Positions 29,973 to 39,032 of a stretch of DNA of 64,000 nt are shown piece after piece. A program made the position numbers and the translations under genes. The first letter of the stretch is position 1, and every line of letters starts with the position of its first letter. A model generated the notes under the pieces. That model was not told the DNA's origin, ran no database searches, and saw nothing but the letters and a program-made list of their open reading frames with translations. The DNA is taken from contig NZ_VWVM01000007.1 in the NCBI RefSeq assembly GCF_008632075.1, forward strand, positions 62,001-126,000, read 5' to 3'. Source of the stretch: Candidatus Pantoea gossypiicola. Its GTDB lineage: Bacteria; Pseudomonadota; Gammaproteobacteria; Enterobacterales; Enterobacteriaceae.

Positions 29973-32152
29973 TCAGCCTCCCGCACCAGCCAGACTGTTG
30001 CCAGCGGTGGCAGATCAAGACTCAGCGACTGCGGTCGTCCGTGGCTTTCCTGCTCATCGGTATGCACCCGATGAATACGCACGTCACTGCCGTGATACTC
30101 ATGCTGATCGGTATTCAGCACTTCACGCCAGTAGCCAGGCTGATTAACGCCAAAGCGATAGCCCGGACGCGGCACCGGGGTAAAGTTACTCACGACGATC
30201 ACTTCATTGCCTTCACGATCGCGGCGGACAAAGGCGAAGACGGAGTGTTCCGCATCGTTGACCACCAGCCACTCAAAGCCTGCCGGATCGAAGTCGAGTT
30301 GATGCAGCGGCGTGTAGTACTGATAGGTGTGGTTGAGATCGCGCACCAGACGCTGCACGCCGTGATGCCAGTTATCGCCGCCTTCCAGCAGATGCCAGTC
30401 CAGGCTGACGTCGTGGTTCCACTCGCGGCCCTGAGCAAATTCGTTGCCCATGAACAGCAGTTTCTTGCCGGGGAAGCCCCACATCCAGCCGTAGTAGGCA
30501 CGCAGGTTAGCGAACTTCTGCCAGGCGTCGCCCGGCATACGATCGAGAATGGAGCGCTTACCGTGCACCACTTCGTCATGCGACAACGGCAGCACAAAGT
30601 TTTCGGTGTAGTTGTACATCATGCCGAAGCTCATCAGGTTGTGATGGTGCTTGCGGTAGATGGGATCGACCTGCATGTAGTCGAGCGTGTCGTGCATCCA
30701 GCCCAGGTTCCATTTGAACCAGAAGCCCAGCCCGCCGCCTTCGGTCGGACGCGTCACGCCAGGATAGTCGGTTGACTCTTCAGCCATGGTTACCGACCCG
30801 GACGCCACCGTACCGAGCGTGCGGTTGGTGTAACGCAGGAATTCGATCGCTTCGAGGTTCTCACGGCCACCGAATTGATTCGGCACCCACTCCCCTTCGT
30901 TGCGGCTGTAATCGCGGTAGATCATGGAGGCGACCGCATCCACGCGCAGGCCATCAATGCCAAAACGTTCGGTCCAGTAGAGCGCATTGCCCGACAGGTA
31001 GTTGCTCACTTCCCGGCGACCAAAGTTGTAAATCAGGGTGTTCCAGTCCTGGTGGAAGCCTTCTCGCGGGTCGCTGTGCTCATAGAGCTGCGTGCCGTCG
31101 AAGCGCGCCAGACCGAAATCATCGCTAGGGAAATGACCCGGCACCCAGTCGAGCAGCACGTTGAGGCCCGCTTCATGGGCGGCGTCAATAAAGGCGCGGA
31201 ACTCATCACGGGTTCCAAAACGGCGGGTCGGCGCATACATGCCCAGCGGCTGATAGCCCCAGCTACCATCAAACGGATGTTCGTTAATCGGCAGCAGTTC
31301 GATATGGGTAAAGCCCATCTCTTTGACATAAGGCACCAGCTGTTCAGCCAGCTCTTTGTAGCTCAGCCAGAAGTTGTTGTCGGTGTGACGACGCCAGGAG
31401 CCCAGATGCACTTCATAGATGGAGATGGGCGCGTCAAAACCGTTGGCGGCTTTACGCTCCTCTTTCATCTCAACCGGCTCTGGCAGGCCACAGATCATCG
31501 ACGCAGTTTGCGGGCGCATCTGCGCTTCAAAGGCGTAAGGATCCGCTTTGATGCGCAGATCACCATTGGCGTCGATAATTTCATATTTGTAGAGCTGGCC
31601 GTTAACCGCGCCCGGCACAAACAGCTCCCAGATGCCCAGTTCCTGACGCAGACGCATCGGATGACGGCGGCCATCCCAGAAATTGAAGTCGCCAACCACT
31701 GAGACGCGACGGGCGTTGGGTGCCCAGACGCAAAAGCGGGTGCCGAAGACGCCATCAATGACGTCGCCATGCGCGCCCAGCGTCTCGTAAGGACGCAGGT
31801 GTGTTCCTTCCGCCAGCAGCCACAGATCCATCTCCTGCAGCAGCGGGCCAAAGCGGTAGGCATCATCGACCAGGTTTTGCTGGCCGTGCCAGTTCACCGC
31901 CAACTGGTAGCGGAAATGATTTTTACGGCGCGGAATCACGCCACTGAAGAAGCCGCGTGCATCCTCGCACACCAGCTGAGCCAATTTGCGTCCGGTGGAG
32001 GTTTCAATGACCCACACTTCGAGCGCTTCGGGGAGCAATGCCCTGACTTCCAGGCCTTGCTGAGTTCGGTGCATCCCTAGTAACGAAAAAGGGTCGGCAT
32101 AATTACCCGCAAACAGGGCATTGATCGCATCGCGATCGGGAAGCTCTGACAT
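29969..32152 (-). CDS. glgB: 1,4-alpha-glucan branching enzyme GlgB
   Basis: GlgB cuts alpha-1,4 chains and rejoins them through alpha-1,6 links, forming glycogen branches. The 727-residue protein has N-terminal carbohydrate-binding modules (about residues 1-230) and a GH13 barrel with nucleophile Asp in [10 protein letters not shown], acid/base Glu in [13 protein letters not shown] and transition-state Asp in [12 protein letters not shown]. It is the first gene of glgBXCAP. In E. coli asd lies next upstream; here an accessory island of almost 3 kb intervenes. Confidence 0.97.
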   Translation of the reverse strand: MSELPDRDAINALFAGNYADPFSLLGMHRTQQGLEVRALLPEALEVWVIETSTGRKLAQLVCEDARGFFSGVIPRRKNHFRYQLAVNWHGQQNLVDDAYRFGPLLQEMDLWLLAEGTHLRPYETLGAHGDVIDGVFGTRFCVWAPNARRVSVVGDFNFWDGRRHPMRLRQELGIWELFVPGAVNGQLYKYEIIDANGDLRIKADPYAFEAQMRPQTASMICGLPEPVEMKEERKAANGFDAPISIYEVHLGSWRRHTDNNFWLSYKELAEQLVPYVKEMGFTHIELLPINEHPFDGSWGYQPLGMYAPTRRFGTRDEFRAFIDAAHEAGLNVLLDWVPGHFPSDDFGLARFDGTQLYEHSDPREGFHQDWNTLIYNFGRREVSNYLSGNALYWTERFGIDGLRVDAVASMIYRDYSRNEGEWVPNQFGGRENLEAIEFLRYTNRTLGTVASGSVTMAEESTDYPGVTRPTEGGGLGFWFKWNLGWMHDTLDYMQVDPIYRKHHHNLMSFGMMYNYTENFVLPLSHDEVVHGKRSILDRMPGDAWQKFANLRAYYGWMWGFPGKKLLFMGNEFAQGREWNHDVSLDWHLLEGGDNWHHGVQRLVRDLNHTYQYYTPLHQLDFDPAGFEWLVVNDAEHSVFAFVRRDREGNEVIVVSNFTPVPRPGYRFGVNQPGYWREVLNTDQHEYHGSDVRIHRVHTDEQESHGRPQSLSLDLPPLATVWLVREAE

Positions 32153-32811
32153 GACTTTCTTCCTGTGATAATTGGCAGCCGAAATGAACGCAACATAGCC
32201 TGTCGCGCTTCACCTGCGCTGCTCTTCATTGAGCCATACGTACAACGACAAAGAAGTCAGGCCATTCCGTGGGAAAATTTTTTTGTCGTGTACCACAACC
32301 ATTTAGTCCGGAAAGCACAAGGGTGACCTGTGGCACATCATGGTTAAATCATAGCTTGGTCGCGGCAGTTGCCATGGACTTAAGCAAAATATTCTTTAGC
32401 GAGCGGCAAAAAAGGGAAGCTGATCACTTAGTAAGCGAAACGGCAGGTTGCTTCGTGTACGAAACAGATAAAAAAGGCCGTATAAATCCGCGCATTAGTG
32501 CCATTTATGCTGCCCGTAGCGTCCGGATGGAAGACGCTGCTTTTATCACCGGACTGGAACAGCGTCTCTGCCGCCGGACAATGTCAGACACCCGGCATGA
32601 TGAGCGCAGATGGCGATGGAGAAAAGCTACCTGATAACGTGTTGTAAAGCGATGGTTAACAGCATGTTTCTTGGTTTGGCAGGGATTGGTTTATCTACTA
32701 AGCAAGAAGTGAATCTGCTTCACGATCTTAAATTTTTCCCTAAATAGCCATTCTTCTATTTTTTCTTTGCATTAGCATGCGAATAGAAATAACAGAGGCA
32801 AAGGAATTGCT
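32153..32811. other. Intergenic region between glgB and the effector gene
   Basis: This 659-base stretch must hold the glgB promoter and, at its end, the promoter of the effector gene (AAAGGAATTGCT is that gene's ribosome-binding site). An open frame at 32269-32634 on the plus strand exists, with an inner ATG at 32374, but it lacks a good ribosome-binding site, ends in an arginine-rich tail and resembles no family I recognise. I do not call it a gene. Confidence 0.5.
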
Positions 32812-33321
32812 ATGGCTTTATACGGAAAGTTTATAATCAATAATGCTGATTATTCACCACTGATTTTTCCGGGATTAGGAACTTTTTTAGCGTTTTCTGG
32901 TAATGACATCTACCGTAATAGAGGTGGCTGCGGAATGATAATTAATAAAGGGCCATTACCTGCCGGGCATTACTACATCGTTGACAGACCTTCTGGAAAT
33001 TGGGTGAATAGCGTCAGAGCCTGGGCTATTGACGAAATAAAAAGTGCATTTAAGTATCATGTTGACCATTCAGAATGGTTTGCCCTTTATCGTGTTGATA
33101 ACACAATAGACGATAGCACATTTTTTCGGGGCGTTACCCGGGGCGGTTTCAGACTCCATCCTGGTCAGGTCTCAGAGGGCTGTATTACTCTTGCCTCGCA
33201 ATCAGACTTCAATATGCTGAGAAATGCGCTGTTAAGAACGTCAAGAATCCCGGTTCCGGGTACAGATTTAAAAGCTTATGGCACCATTGAGGTAATCACA
33301 TATGGCGACATTTGCCCGTAA
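32812..33321 (+). CDS. DUF2778 / Tlde1-like L,D-transpeptidase-related type VI effector (candidate)
   Basis: A 169-residue protein with the DUF2778 pattern: FLAFSG near residues 25-30, GPLPAGHYYIVDRPSG at 47-62, and the active-site segment RLHPGQVSEGCITL with His116, Ser121 and Cys124. DUF2778 includes Tlde1, a type VI secretion effector that damages the peptidoglycan of rival cells through L,D-transpeptidase-related chemistry. It has no signal peptide, as expected for a protein delivered by a secretion system. A good AAAGGA ribosome-binding site precedes it. Its last 20 bases overlap the next gene, a small membrane protein, and a degenerate hcp follows. The family assignment rests on motif recognition; delivery and toxicity are inferred. 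Confidence 0.75.
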   Translation: MALYGKFIINNADYSPLIFPGLGTFLAFSGNDIYRNRGGCGMIINKGPLPAGHYYIVDRPSGNWVNSVRAWAIDEIKSAFKYHVDHSEWFALYRVDNTIDDSTFFRGVTRGGFRLHPGQVSEGCITLASQSDFNMLRNALLRTSRIPVPGTDLKAYGTIEVITYGDICP

Positions 33322-33568
33322 ATCAGGGAAGGCAGGCTACTTCCTTCTGCTTTTAGTTTGCGTGGGTCGGGCTATGGGTGAACCCTATAACTGGATTAAC
33401 TATGATTTCGTTTTAAAGATAGGAAATCTGCTTTATGGATCCGGTGAAATTGGCGCAGAGGCAATAGATGATACGTATTTCTATATTAGCTTTCTCACTA
33501 ACATATTTATCAGCATGGTGTTTTTTTTCATGACAATGAAGTTGATCAGAAAAATAAGGAGATATTAG
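33302..33568 (+). CDS. Small membrane protein, candidate immunity to the upstream effector
   Basis: I recognise no family. The 88-residue product has a basic N terminus, a hydrophobic helix at about 12-25, a loop of about 35 residues, and a second helix at about 61-82 ending in the basic tail RKIRRY. By the positive-inside rule both ends are cytoplasmic and the loop is periplasmic, where a peptidoglycan-attacking effector would act. An alternative is a cleaved signal peptide plus C-terminal anchor. It overlaps the effector gene by 20 bases and has its own GAGGT. Overlap, size and location fit an immunity protein, but the role is inference. Confidence 0.6.
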   Translation: MATFARKSGKAGYFLLLLVCVGRAMGEPYNWINYDFVLKIGNLLYGSGEIGAEAIDDTYFYISFLTNIFISMVFFFMTMKLIRKIRRY

Positions 33569-33569
33569 C

Positions 33570-34056
33570 ATGCCAATTCCTGCTTATATGTGGCTCAAAG
33601 ATGATGGTGGTGCTCATATTAAAGGTTCTGTTGATGTACGGGATCGCGAAGGCAGTATTGAGATTGTGGGTTTCAGCCATGGGCTGAATATTCCTGTCGA
33701 CAGCGCTAACGGCAGGATTACCGGCAAGCGTTCACACTCACCGATAATGATCGAAAAGGAGTTTGATAGTTCCAGTCCTTATCTGTACAAGGCGGTTGCG
33801 ACGGGTCAAACACTGCAAAGTGCGGAAATCCGCTGGTACAGAATCAACCATGCCGGTCAGGAAGAGTGTTACTTTGTTATGACTATCGAGGGGGATAAAC
33901 ATTACTGGTGTGAATCCCGGCGTGCCAAACGCTAAAATGTCAGGTAATGCACAAATTAATCATATGGAATCAGTATCCATGATGTATGACAAAATTACAT
34001 GAGGTTATGTTGATGGCAATGTTCAGTATAACGATGACTGGAATGTGCGGGCATAG
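33570..34056 (+). pseudogene. hcp: hcp, type VI secretion tube protein, broken by frameshift and stop
   Basis: The first 113 codons match Hcp (MPIPAYMWLKDDGGAHIKG, REGSIEIVGFSHG, SSSPYLYKAVATGQTL). The frame then shifts and ends at 33935, giving 121 residues with an unrelated tail. Hcp-like sequence continues in another frame from 33910 (VNPGVPNAK, then MMYDKIT), consistent with one extra base at about 33907-33909. A second lesion follows: TGA at 34000-34002 where Hcp has the tryptophan of ITW. The remainder (GYVDGNVQYNDDWNVRA) ends at 34056. Full length would be about 162 codons, the normal Hcp size. It begins one base after the preceding gene, with GGAG upstream. Confidence 0.88.
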
Positions 34057-34432
34057 AGGATTCGGAAGAAAGGCATTAGTAAAAAAATAAGTGACTATTA
34101 AGAATATAAAAACCTGGTTCTAAACATCCTCGCACCTCTTTAAAATGATGCGCAAGCTTAGTTGAGTAGCCTTGTTAATTTAAAAAACTTACAGACCCTA
34201 AACCATCTAAAAAAAGCCAAGCCAACAATAGAAAAATTTTCACTTTGTTAACTCCGTAATCACAGAGGGTCAACACAGTAATAATTATTAATCTATACCT
34301 TTTTTTGAACATCATCACATTTTGGAAACGAAGCGGTGAAAGTTAGTAAAGCATGATTGAAAATCATAAAAGTTAGTCGTATTAAAGAAAATGACATCCA
34401 TTAAGATGTCTAACTGAATAAGGAAATTAATT
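34057..34432. other. AT-rich intergenic region after the hcp remnant
   Basis: No convincing gene or further remnant was seen in this 376-base AT-rich stretch on either strand. Its right end contains the ribosome-binding site AAGGAAATT of the next small gene and presumably its promoter. Confidence 0.5.
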
Positions 34433-34594
34433 ATGGCAAAACATTGGTCAGGACAACCATGTCCGAAAACAGGAACTTATGGCCAGTATCACGACACTGA
34501 CAATTCATATGCAGGAACTGCCTATGATCGTCATGTGAAAAAAGACGATCCATTCCCACCAAGCAAAAATAATCATCACTTTAAAGAAAAGTGA
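34433..34594 (+). CDS. 53-residue hydrophilic protein, YjzC-like (uncertain)
   Basis: An open frame of 53 codons beginning MAKHWSGQPCPKTGTYGQYH and ending NNHHFKEK. It is rich in His, Lys, Asp and Pro, has no hydrophobic segment and carries one cysteine. The SGQxxPxTGxY opening and the FPPS-like motif near the end recall the short YjzC family, though I am not certain. AAGGAA sits 8 bases before the ATG and a strong intrinsic terminator follows 9 bases after the stop, so it is almost certainly a free-standing expressed gene. Function unknown. Confidence 0.75.
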   Translation: MAKHWSGQPCPKTGTYGQYHDTDNSYAGTAYDRHVKKDDPFPPSKNNHHFKEK

Positions 34595-34603
34595 TATCGA
34601 AAA

Positions 34604-34632
34604 GAAAAAGCCCCGCGGGGCTTTTTCTTTTT
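34604..34632 (+). terminator. Intrinsic terminator after the 53-residue gene
   Basis: GAAAAAGCCCC, two-base loop GC, GGGGCTTTTTC, then TTTTTT. The stem is perfect. Confidence 0.92.
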
Positions 34633-34932
34633 TATCATAACGCTATCCTTTTTGCTCGCCATTAAAATGCATTTGCTTCGCAATGAATCTGCATTACCAT
34701 GATTGATAGATGATTTCCGGAAGTTTCAGGGCGTTACGCCAATATTGGCGGATTCGATCTTACGAGCACATTTTTGAAGAAGTCATGTAGCACGTTATGC
34801 AGCAATAGAATTTCTAAATCGCTGTAATGCAATTATCTGACTAATGACACTCATAACTGGCACAATATGTCATAAATCGCAGAGAACCTTTCCACTGAGA
34901 CCCAGAAAATCATCCAGAGGCTTAATGAACAC
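34633..34932. other. Gene-free stretch before the asd terminator
   Basis: Nothing was recognised in these 300 bases. A short frame at 34844-35053 on the plus strand runs through the asd terminator and is judged spurious. Confidence 0.5.
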
Positions 34933-34970
34933 AAAAAAGCCCGTAACCATCAATGATGATTACGGGCTTT
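34933..34970 (-). terminator. Intrinsic terminator after asd
   Basis: On the minus strand AAAGCCCGTAA, a 13-base loop, TTACGGGCTTT, then further T residues. The 11-bp stem is perfect. It lies about 70 bases after the asd stop. Confidence 0.9.
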
Positions 34971-35041
34971 CGCATAGCGACCAGCGGTTAGCCGATCATT
35001 TTGTGTTATTCAATCGGCATGACTTAGGCGATATCTGCTGG

Positions 35042-36151
35042 TTAGTCGATTAACAACCGCAGCATGCGACGCAGAGGTTCGGCAGCGCCCCATAACAGCT
35101 GGTCGCCTACCGTGAAGGCAGAGAGATATTCCGGTCCCATGTTCAGTTTACGCAGACGGCCAACCGGCGTAGTCAGCGTGCCGGTAACGGCGGCAGGCGT
35201 CAGTTCCCGCATCGTCAGCTCGCGATCATTTGGCACCACTTTGACCCACTCATTGTGAGAGGCCAGCAGTTGCTCAATTTCAGCCAGCGGCAGGTCGCGT
35301 TTCAGCTTCAGCGTAAACGCCTGGCTGTGGCAGCGCAGCGCGCCGACGCGCACGCATAATCCATCAACCGGGATAACCTTTGAAGTAGCGAGGATCTTGT
35401 TGGTCTCCGCCTGGCCTTTCCACTCTTCACGGCTCTGACCGTTTTCCAGCTGTTTGTCGATCCACGGAATCAGGCTGCCTGCCAGTGGTACGCCGAAGTT
35501 GTCGGTCGGTAAGGTGCCGGAACGGGTGAAGTCGGTCACGCTACGCTCGATGTCGAGGATGGCGGAGGCCGGGTTCTGCAGCGCAGGCGCAACGTGATCG
35601 TGCAGCATACCCATCTGGGTCAGCAGTTCGCGCATGTGCCGCGCGCCGCCGCCAGAGGCAGCCTGATAGGTAGCAACCGACGCCCACTCAACCAGATCCT
35701 GCGCAAACAGGCCGCCCAGTGACATCAGCATCAGGCTGACGGTACAGTTTCCGCCGACAAAGGTTTTGATACCACGGTCGATGCCCTGGCGAATCACAGC
35801 ATGGTTAACCGGATCGAGGATGATGATGGCATCATCCTTCATGCGCAGCGTGGAGGCCGCATCAATCCAGTATCCCTGCCAGCCGCTGGCGCGCAGCTTT
35901 GGATAGACGTCACTGGTGTAGTCGCCGCCCTGGCAGGTGATAATGATATCCAGCGCGCGCAGCGCCTCAATATCAAATGCATCCTGCAGGGTGCCCTGCT
36001 GTTTGCCCGCAAACGCGGGTGCCGCCTGACCATGCTGCGACGTCGAGAAGAAGACCGGATTGATTGCATCAAAATCACGCTCTTCACTCATGCGGGACAT
36101 CAGCACTGAGCCAACCATACCGCGCCAACCAACAAAACCTACGTTCTTCAT
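35042..36151 (-). CDS. asd: Aspartate-semialdehyde dehydrogenase Asd
   Basis: Asd reduces aspartyl phosphate to aspartate semialdehyde with NADPH, the branch point to lysine, diaminopimelate, methionine and threonine. The 369-residue protein has the Rossmann motif [15 protein letters not shown] and catalytic Cys136 in [10 protein letters not shown]. The histidine-containing substrate site [19 protein letters not shown] is present. It is monocistronic, with its own terminator downstream and a 217-base divergent intergenic region before yhgN. Confidence 0.97.
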   Translation of the reverse strand: MKNVGFVGWRGMVGSVLMSRMSEERDFDAINPVFFSTSQHGQAAPAFAGKQQGTLQDAFDIEALRALDIIITCQGGDYTSDVYPKLRASGWQGYWIDAASTLRMKDDAIIILDPVNHAVIRQGIDRGIKTFVGGNCTVSLMLMSLGGLFAQDLVEWASVATYQAASGGGARHMRELLTQMGMLHDHVAPALQNPASAILDIERSVTDFTRSGTLPTDNFGVPLAGSLIPWIDKQLENGQSREEWKGQAETNKILATSKVIPVDGLCVRVGALRCHSQAFTLKLKRDLPLAEIEQLLASHNEWVKVVPNDRELTMRELTPAAVTGTLTTPVGRLRKLNMGPEYLSAFTVGDQLLWGAAEPLRRMLRLLID

Positions 36152-36368
36152 GTCGTGTCCGTCTAAGGCAGTTACACCTGCTTTTCATTTCAGAGGAGAG
36201 AGCCGCGTGCTATTTTCACGCCGCTCTGCGTAATAATAAGGTTTACCTATGTCCCCTCACTCTACAAAATGCAGGCCGGGTAGCAAGTGAATTAATTCGA
36301 TTACGCTAACTTTTTCAGCAGCGTAACTAATAACTCCGTTTTTTCGCGAACAACATGGCGTAGAACCG

Positions 36369-36962
36369 ATGACTGAAATGATTTCAGCAACAATATTATT
36401 GTTGTTAATTATGGACCCGCTGGGCAATCTGCCGATTTTTATGTCGGTTTTAAAGCATCTGGAGCCGAAACGGCGGCGGGTGGTGCTAATCCGCGAAATG
36501 CTGATTGCCCTAATCATCATGCTGCTGTTTCTGTTTACCGGCGAACGCATCCTGGCGTTTTTGAATCTGCGCACTGAGACCGTGTCGATCTCCGGCGGGA
36601 TTATCCTGTTTCTGATCGCCATCAAGATGATTTTTCCGTCGGCCGAAAGCAGCAGTTCTGGCTTACCGGCGGGCGAAGAGCCGTTCCTCGTACCGCTGGC
36701 AATTCCGCTGGTGGCCGGGCCATCGCTACTGGCCACATTAATGCTGCTGTCGCATCAGTATCCGCATCAGATGTCGCATCTGGTAGGCGCGCTGCTGATC
36801 GCCTGGGGCGTAACGGTCGCTATTCTGCTGATGTCAGGTCTGTTCCTGCGTCTGCTGGGCGATAAGGGTGTGAATGCGCTGGAACGTCTGATGGGATTGA
36901 TACTGATTATGCTGGCGACCCAGATGTTTCTGGACGGCATCCGGGCCTATCTGAAGCTGTAG
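36369..36962 (+). CDS. yhgN: MarC-family inner-membrane protein YhgN
   Basis: A 197-residue integral membrane protein with about six hydrophobic segments, in the MarC/YhgN family (UPF0056). Conserved stretches are LLLIMDPLGNLPIFMSVLKHLEP near the N terminus and GGIILFLIAIKMIFP in the middle. Earlier links of the family to antibiotic resistance are not supported, and the function is unknown. The position next to asd, divergent from it, is the same as in E. coli. The ribosome-binding site is weak; the start follows the E. coli protein. Confidence 0.92.
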   Translation: MTEMISATILLLLIMDPLGNLPIFMSVLKHLEPKRRRVVLIREMLIALIIMLLFLFTGERILAFLNLRTETVSISGGIILFLIAIKMIFPSAESSSSGLPAGEEPFLVPLAIPLVAGPSLLATLMLLSHQYPHQMSHLVGALLIAWGVTVAILLMSGLFLRLLGDKGVNALERLMGLILIMLATQMFLDGIRAYLKL

Positions 36963-36971
36963 GGAAAGGTC

Positions 36972-37000
36972 TGCGCTTCCCGTAATGCCGGGGAAGCGCA
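36972..37000. terminator. Hairpin between convergent yhgN and gntU
   Basis: TGCGCTTCCC and GGGAAGCGCA form a perfect 10-bp stem around nine bases. A clean T tract is missing on both strands, so its termination strength is uncertain. Confidence 0.55.
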
Positions 37001-37012
37001 AAAACGGCATGA

Positions 37013-38353
37013 TTAAGAGAGCAGTTCGAAAGCAATCATCCCTACTACCGCGCCCACAGTCCCGAGAATGGTCTCCATCAGCGTCCAGGTCTTCAGCGTT
37101 TCCGCTTCGCTGGCCCCGGTGAAGCGACCAAACAGCCAGAACCCGGCATCGTTCACATGGCTGATGATGATAGAGCCACCGCCGATGCAGATGGACAGCG
37201 CCGCCAGTTGCGCGCCGCTGTAATGCAGCGGTTCAATCACCGGCATGATTAGCCCCACGGTGGTCAGACAGGCGACCGTCGCCGACCCCTGAATCACACG
37301 CACCGCGCCCGACAGGATAAAGCAGGCCAGCGCAATCGGCAGACCTGCGCCGGTCAGCGTATTACCCAGCACTGGCCCCACACCGGAATCCACCAGTACC
37401 TGCTTGAACACGCCGCCTGCGCCAATCACCAGCAGGATAATCCCGGCCGGTTGCAGCGCGCTGCCGCACACCTGCATCACCCGCTCTTTATTCATACCCT
37501 GGCGGTAAGCCAGGCCATAAATCGCCACCAGCAGCGCCAGCAGAATGGCAGTGAAAGGATGGCCGATAAATTCCAGCCACTCGTACAGCGTGGTGCCTTC
37601 GGTCGTGAAGCGTGCGCCGATAGTTTTCAGGCCGACCAGCACCAGCGGGAACAGGATCAGTGAGAGGCTGAAGCCAAAGGACGGCAGCTTGCTCTCATCG
37701 ACATCCGGCTGATGATCTTCCGGCGGTGCGCTGAACGTCACGTGATTGCCGATGAAGTTGCCAAACAGCGGCCCGGCAATCAGCATGCCCGGAATCGCCG
37801 CGCAAAGACCCAGCAGAATCATCCAGCCGAAGTCCGCGTGCATCTGTGAAGCCAGCAGCATTGGAGCCGGTCCGGGCAGCAGGAACGCCGCCGCCGCGGC
37901 CACACCGGCAAACAGCGGAATCACCAGCTTCACGAGATTGCCGCCGGTACGCCGCGCCACCGCAAACGCGATGCTGATTAACAGCACCACCGCCACCTCA
38001 AAGAAAAGCGGCAGCGCGCAGATCAGACCGGCAATCCCCATCGCATAATGGGCGCGGCTCTGACCAAAGGTTTTCAGCATTCGGATAGCGATTTGATCCA
38101 CGGCACCGGTTTCATGCAGGATTTTGCCGAACATCGCGCCCAGCGCGACCACAATGGCGAGGAAGCCGAGCGTGCCGCCCATCCCCTTCTGCATAGTTTC
38201 CGCGATTTTGTTCAGTGGCATGCCGGAGAATAACCCGGCACCGATGGAGACTAACATCAGCGCGACAAAGGCGTGCATCCGTGCCTTCATCACCAGAAAA
38301 AGCAGCAGCAGGACAGAGCCTGCTGCGGTCAAAACGAGTGTTGCGGTATTCAT
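37013..38353 (-). CDS. gntU: Low-affinity gluconate transporter GntU
   Basis: GntU imports gluconate across the inner membrane, probably with protons. The 446-residue GntP-family permease has about twelve hydrophobic segments and matches E. coli GntU closely (GALFGKILHETGAVDQIA-like stretch, VIGAGGVFKQVLVDSGVGP, SATVACLTTVGLIMPV). It follows gntK by only 2 bases, forming the gntKU unit. Confidence 0.96.
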   Translation of the reverse strand: MNTATLVLTAAGSVLLLLFLVMKARMHAFVALMLVSIGAGLFSGMPLNKIAETMQKGMGGTLGFLAIVVALGAMFGKILHETGAVDQIAIRMLKTFGQSRAHYAMGIAGLICALPLFFEVAVVLLISIAFAVARRTGGNLVKLVIPLFAGVAAAAAFLLPGPAPMLLASQMHADFGWMILLGLCAAIPGMLIAGPLFGNFIGNHVTFSAPPEDHQPDVDESKLPSFGFSLSLILFPLVLVGLKTIGARFTTEGTTLYEWLEFIGHPFTAILLALLVAIYGLAYRQGMNKERVMQVCGSALQPAGIILLVIGAGGVFKQVLVDSGVGPVLGNTLTGAGLPIALACFILSGAVRVIQGSATVACLTTVGLIMPVIEPLHYSGAQLAALSICIGGGSIIISHVNDAGFWLFGRFTGASEAETLKTWTLMETILGTVGAVVGMIAFELLS

Positions 38354-38355
38354 CT

Positions 38356-38892
38356 CTAACCCTGGCTGATAGCGTCCTGGATAGTCGCAACCGTAGCCGC
38401 CACCACCTCGTCCAGTGAATGGGCGATATCCACGACCAGGACATCCGGCTCATCACTGCCCGGCTCTTCCAGCGTGGCAAACTGGGTTACCAGCATCTGC
38501 GGCTTGAAGAAGTGGCCTTTACGCGCCTTCAGGCGGGCTTCGATGGTGTCAAAATCGCCTTTCAGGTAGACGAAACGCAGGTTGTCATTGCCCTGACGCA
38601 GAATGTCGCGATAACTTTTTTTCAGGGCTGAGCAGACAATGATGGAGATCGCCTGGGTGCGCTGCATGGCAAACGCGGCATCATTCAGCGCCTGTAACCA
38701 TGGCTGGCGATCGCTGTCATCCAGCGGATGACCATCGGCCATCTTCAGGATGTTGGCGCGCGGGTGGAGAAAATCACCGTCAAGAAAGGCCGTAGTGAGC
38801 TGGTGAGAAACCTGGTTGGCGACGGCAGATTTTCCGCTGCCTGAAACGCCCATCAGGATAAAGACGTGATGTGACGGGGATTGCGTTGTCAT
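38356..38892 (-). CDS. gntK: Gluconokinase GntK
   Basis: GntK phosphorylates gluconate to 6-phosphogluconate, feeding the Entner-Doudoroff and pentose-phosphate routes. The 178-residue P-loop kinase has GVSGSGKS at residues 15-22 and the substrate region LDGDFLHPRANILKMADGHPL. It is the first gene of gntKU, lies downstream of gntR, and has a probable GntR operator just before its start. Confidence 0.96.
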   Translation of the reverse strand: MTTQSPSHHVFILMGVSGSGKSAVANQVSHQLTTAFLDGDFLHPRANILKMADGHPLDDSDRQPWLQALNDAAFAMQRTQAISIIVCSALKKSYRDILRQGNDNLRFVYLKGDFDTIEARLKARKGHFFKPQMLVTQFATLEEPGSDEPDVLVVDIAHSLDEVVAATVATIQDAISQG

Positions 38893-38923
38893 TTTTCTGC
38901 TCCGGCAGGTGAGAATTTGCCAA

Positions 38924-38937
38924 TGTTACCGATAACA
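38924..38937. promoter_or_regulatory. Probable GntR operator before gntK
   Basis: TGTTACCGATAACA has inverted TGTTA and TAACA arms around CCGA, the pattern of the E. coli GntR operator. It lies 32-45 bases upstream of the gntK start codon. Confidence 0.75.
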
Positions 38938-39032
38938 ATGTCGTTTCTCATTCTCCTGGCCGGTTAACAGCCTGGCAACCTTTTTACCAGGAAAAGCATG
39001 AAAGTGTGAGCTGACTCATAAAAACGCCACAA

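Noticed and set aside
32269..32634. 121-codon open frame upstream of the effector gene
   Set aside because: It has no good ribosome-binding site, an arginine-rich tail typical of a non-coding frame, and no recognisable family. Conservation data could reverse this.
34844..35053. 69-codon frame downstream of asd
   Set aside because: It runs through the intrinsic asd terminator and has no ribosome-binding site.
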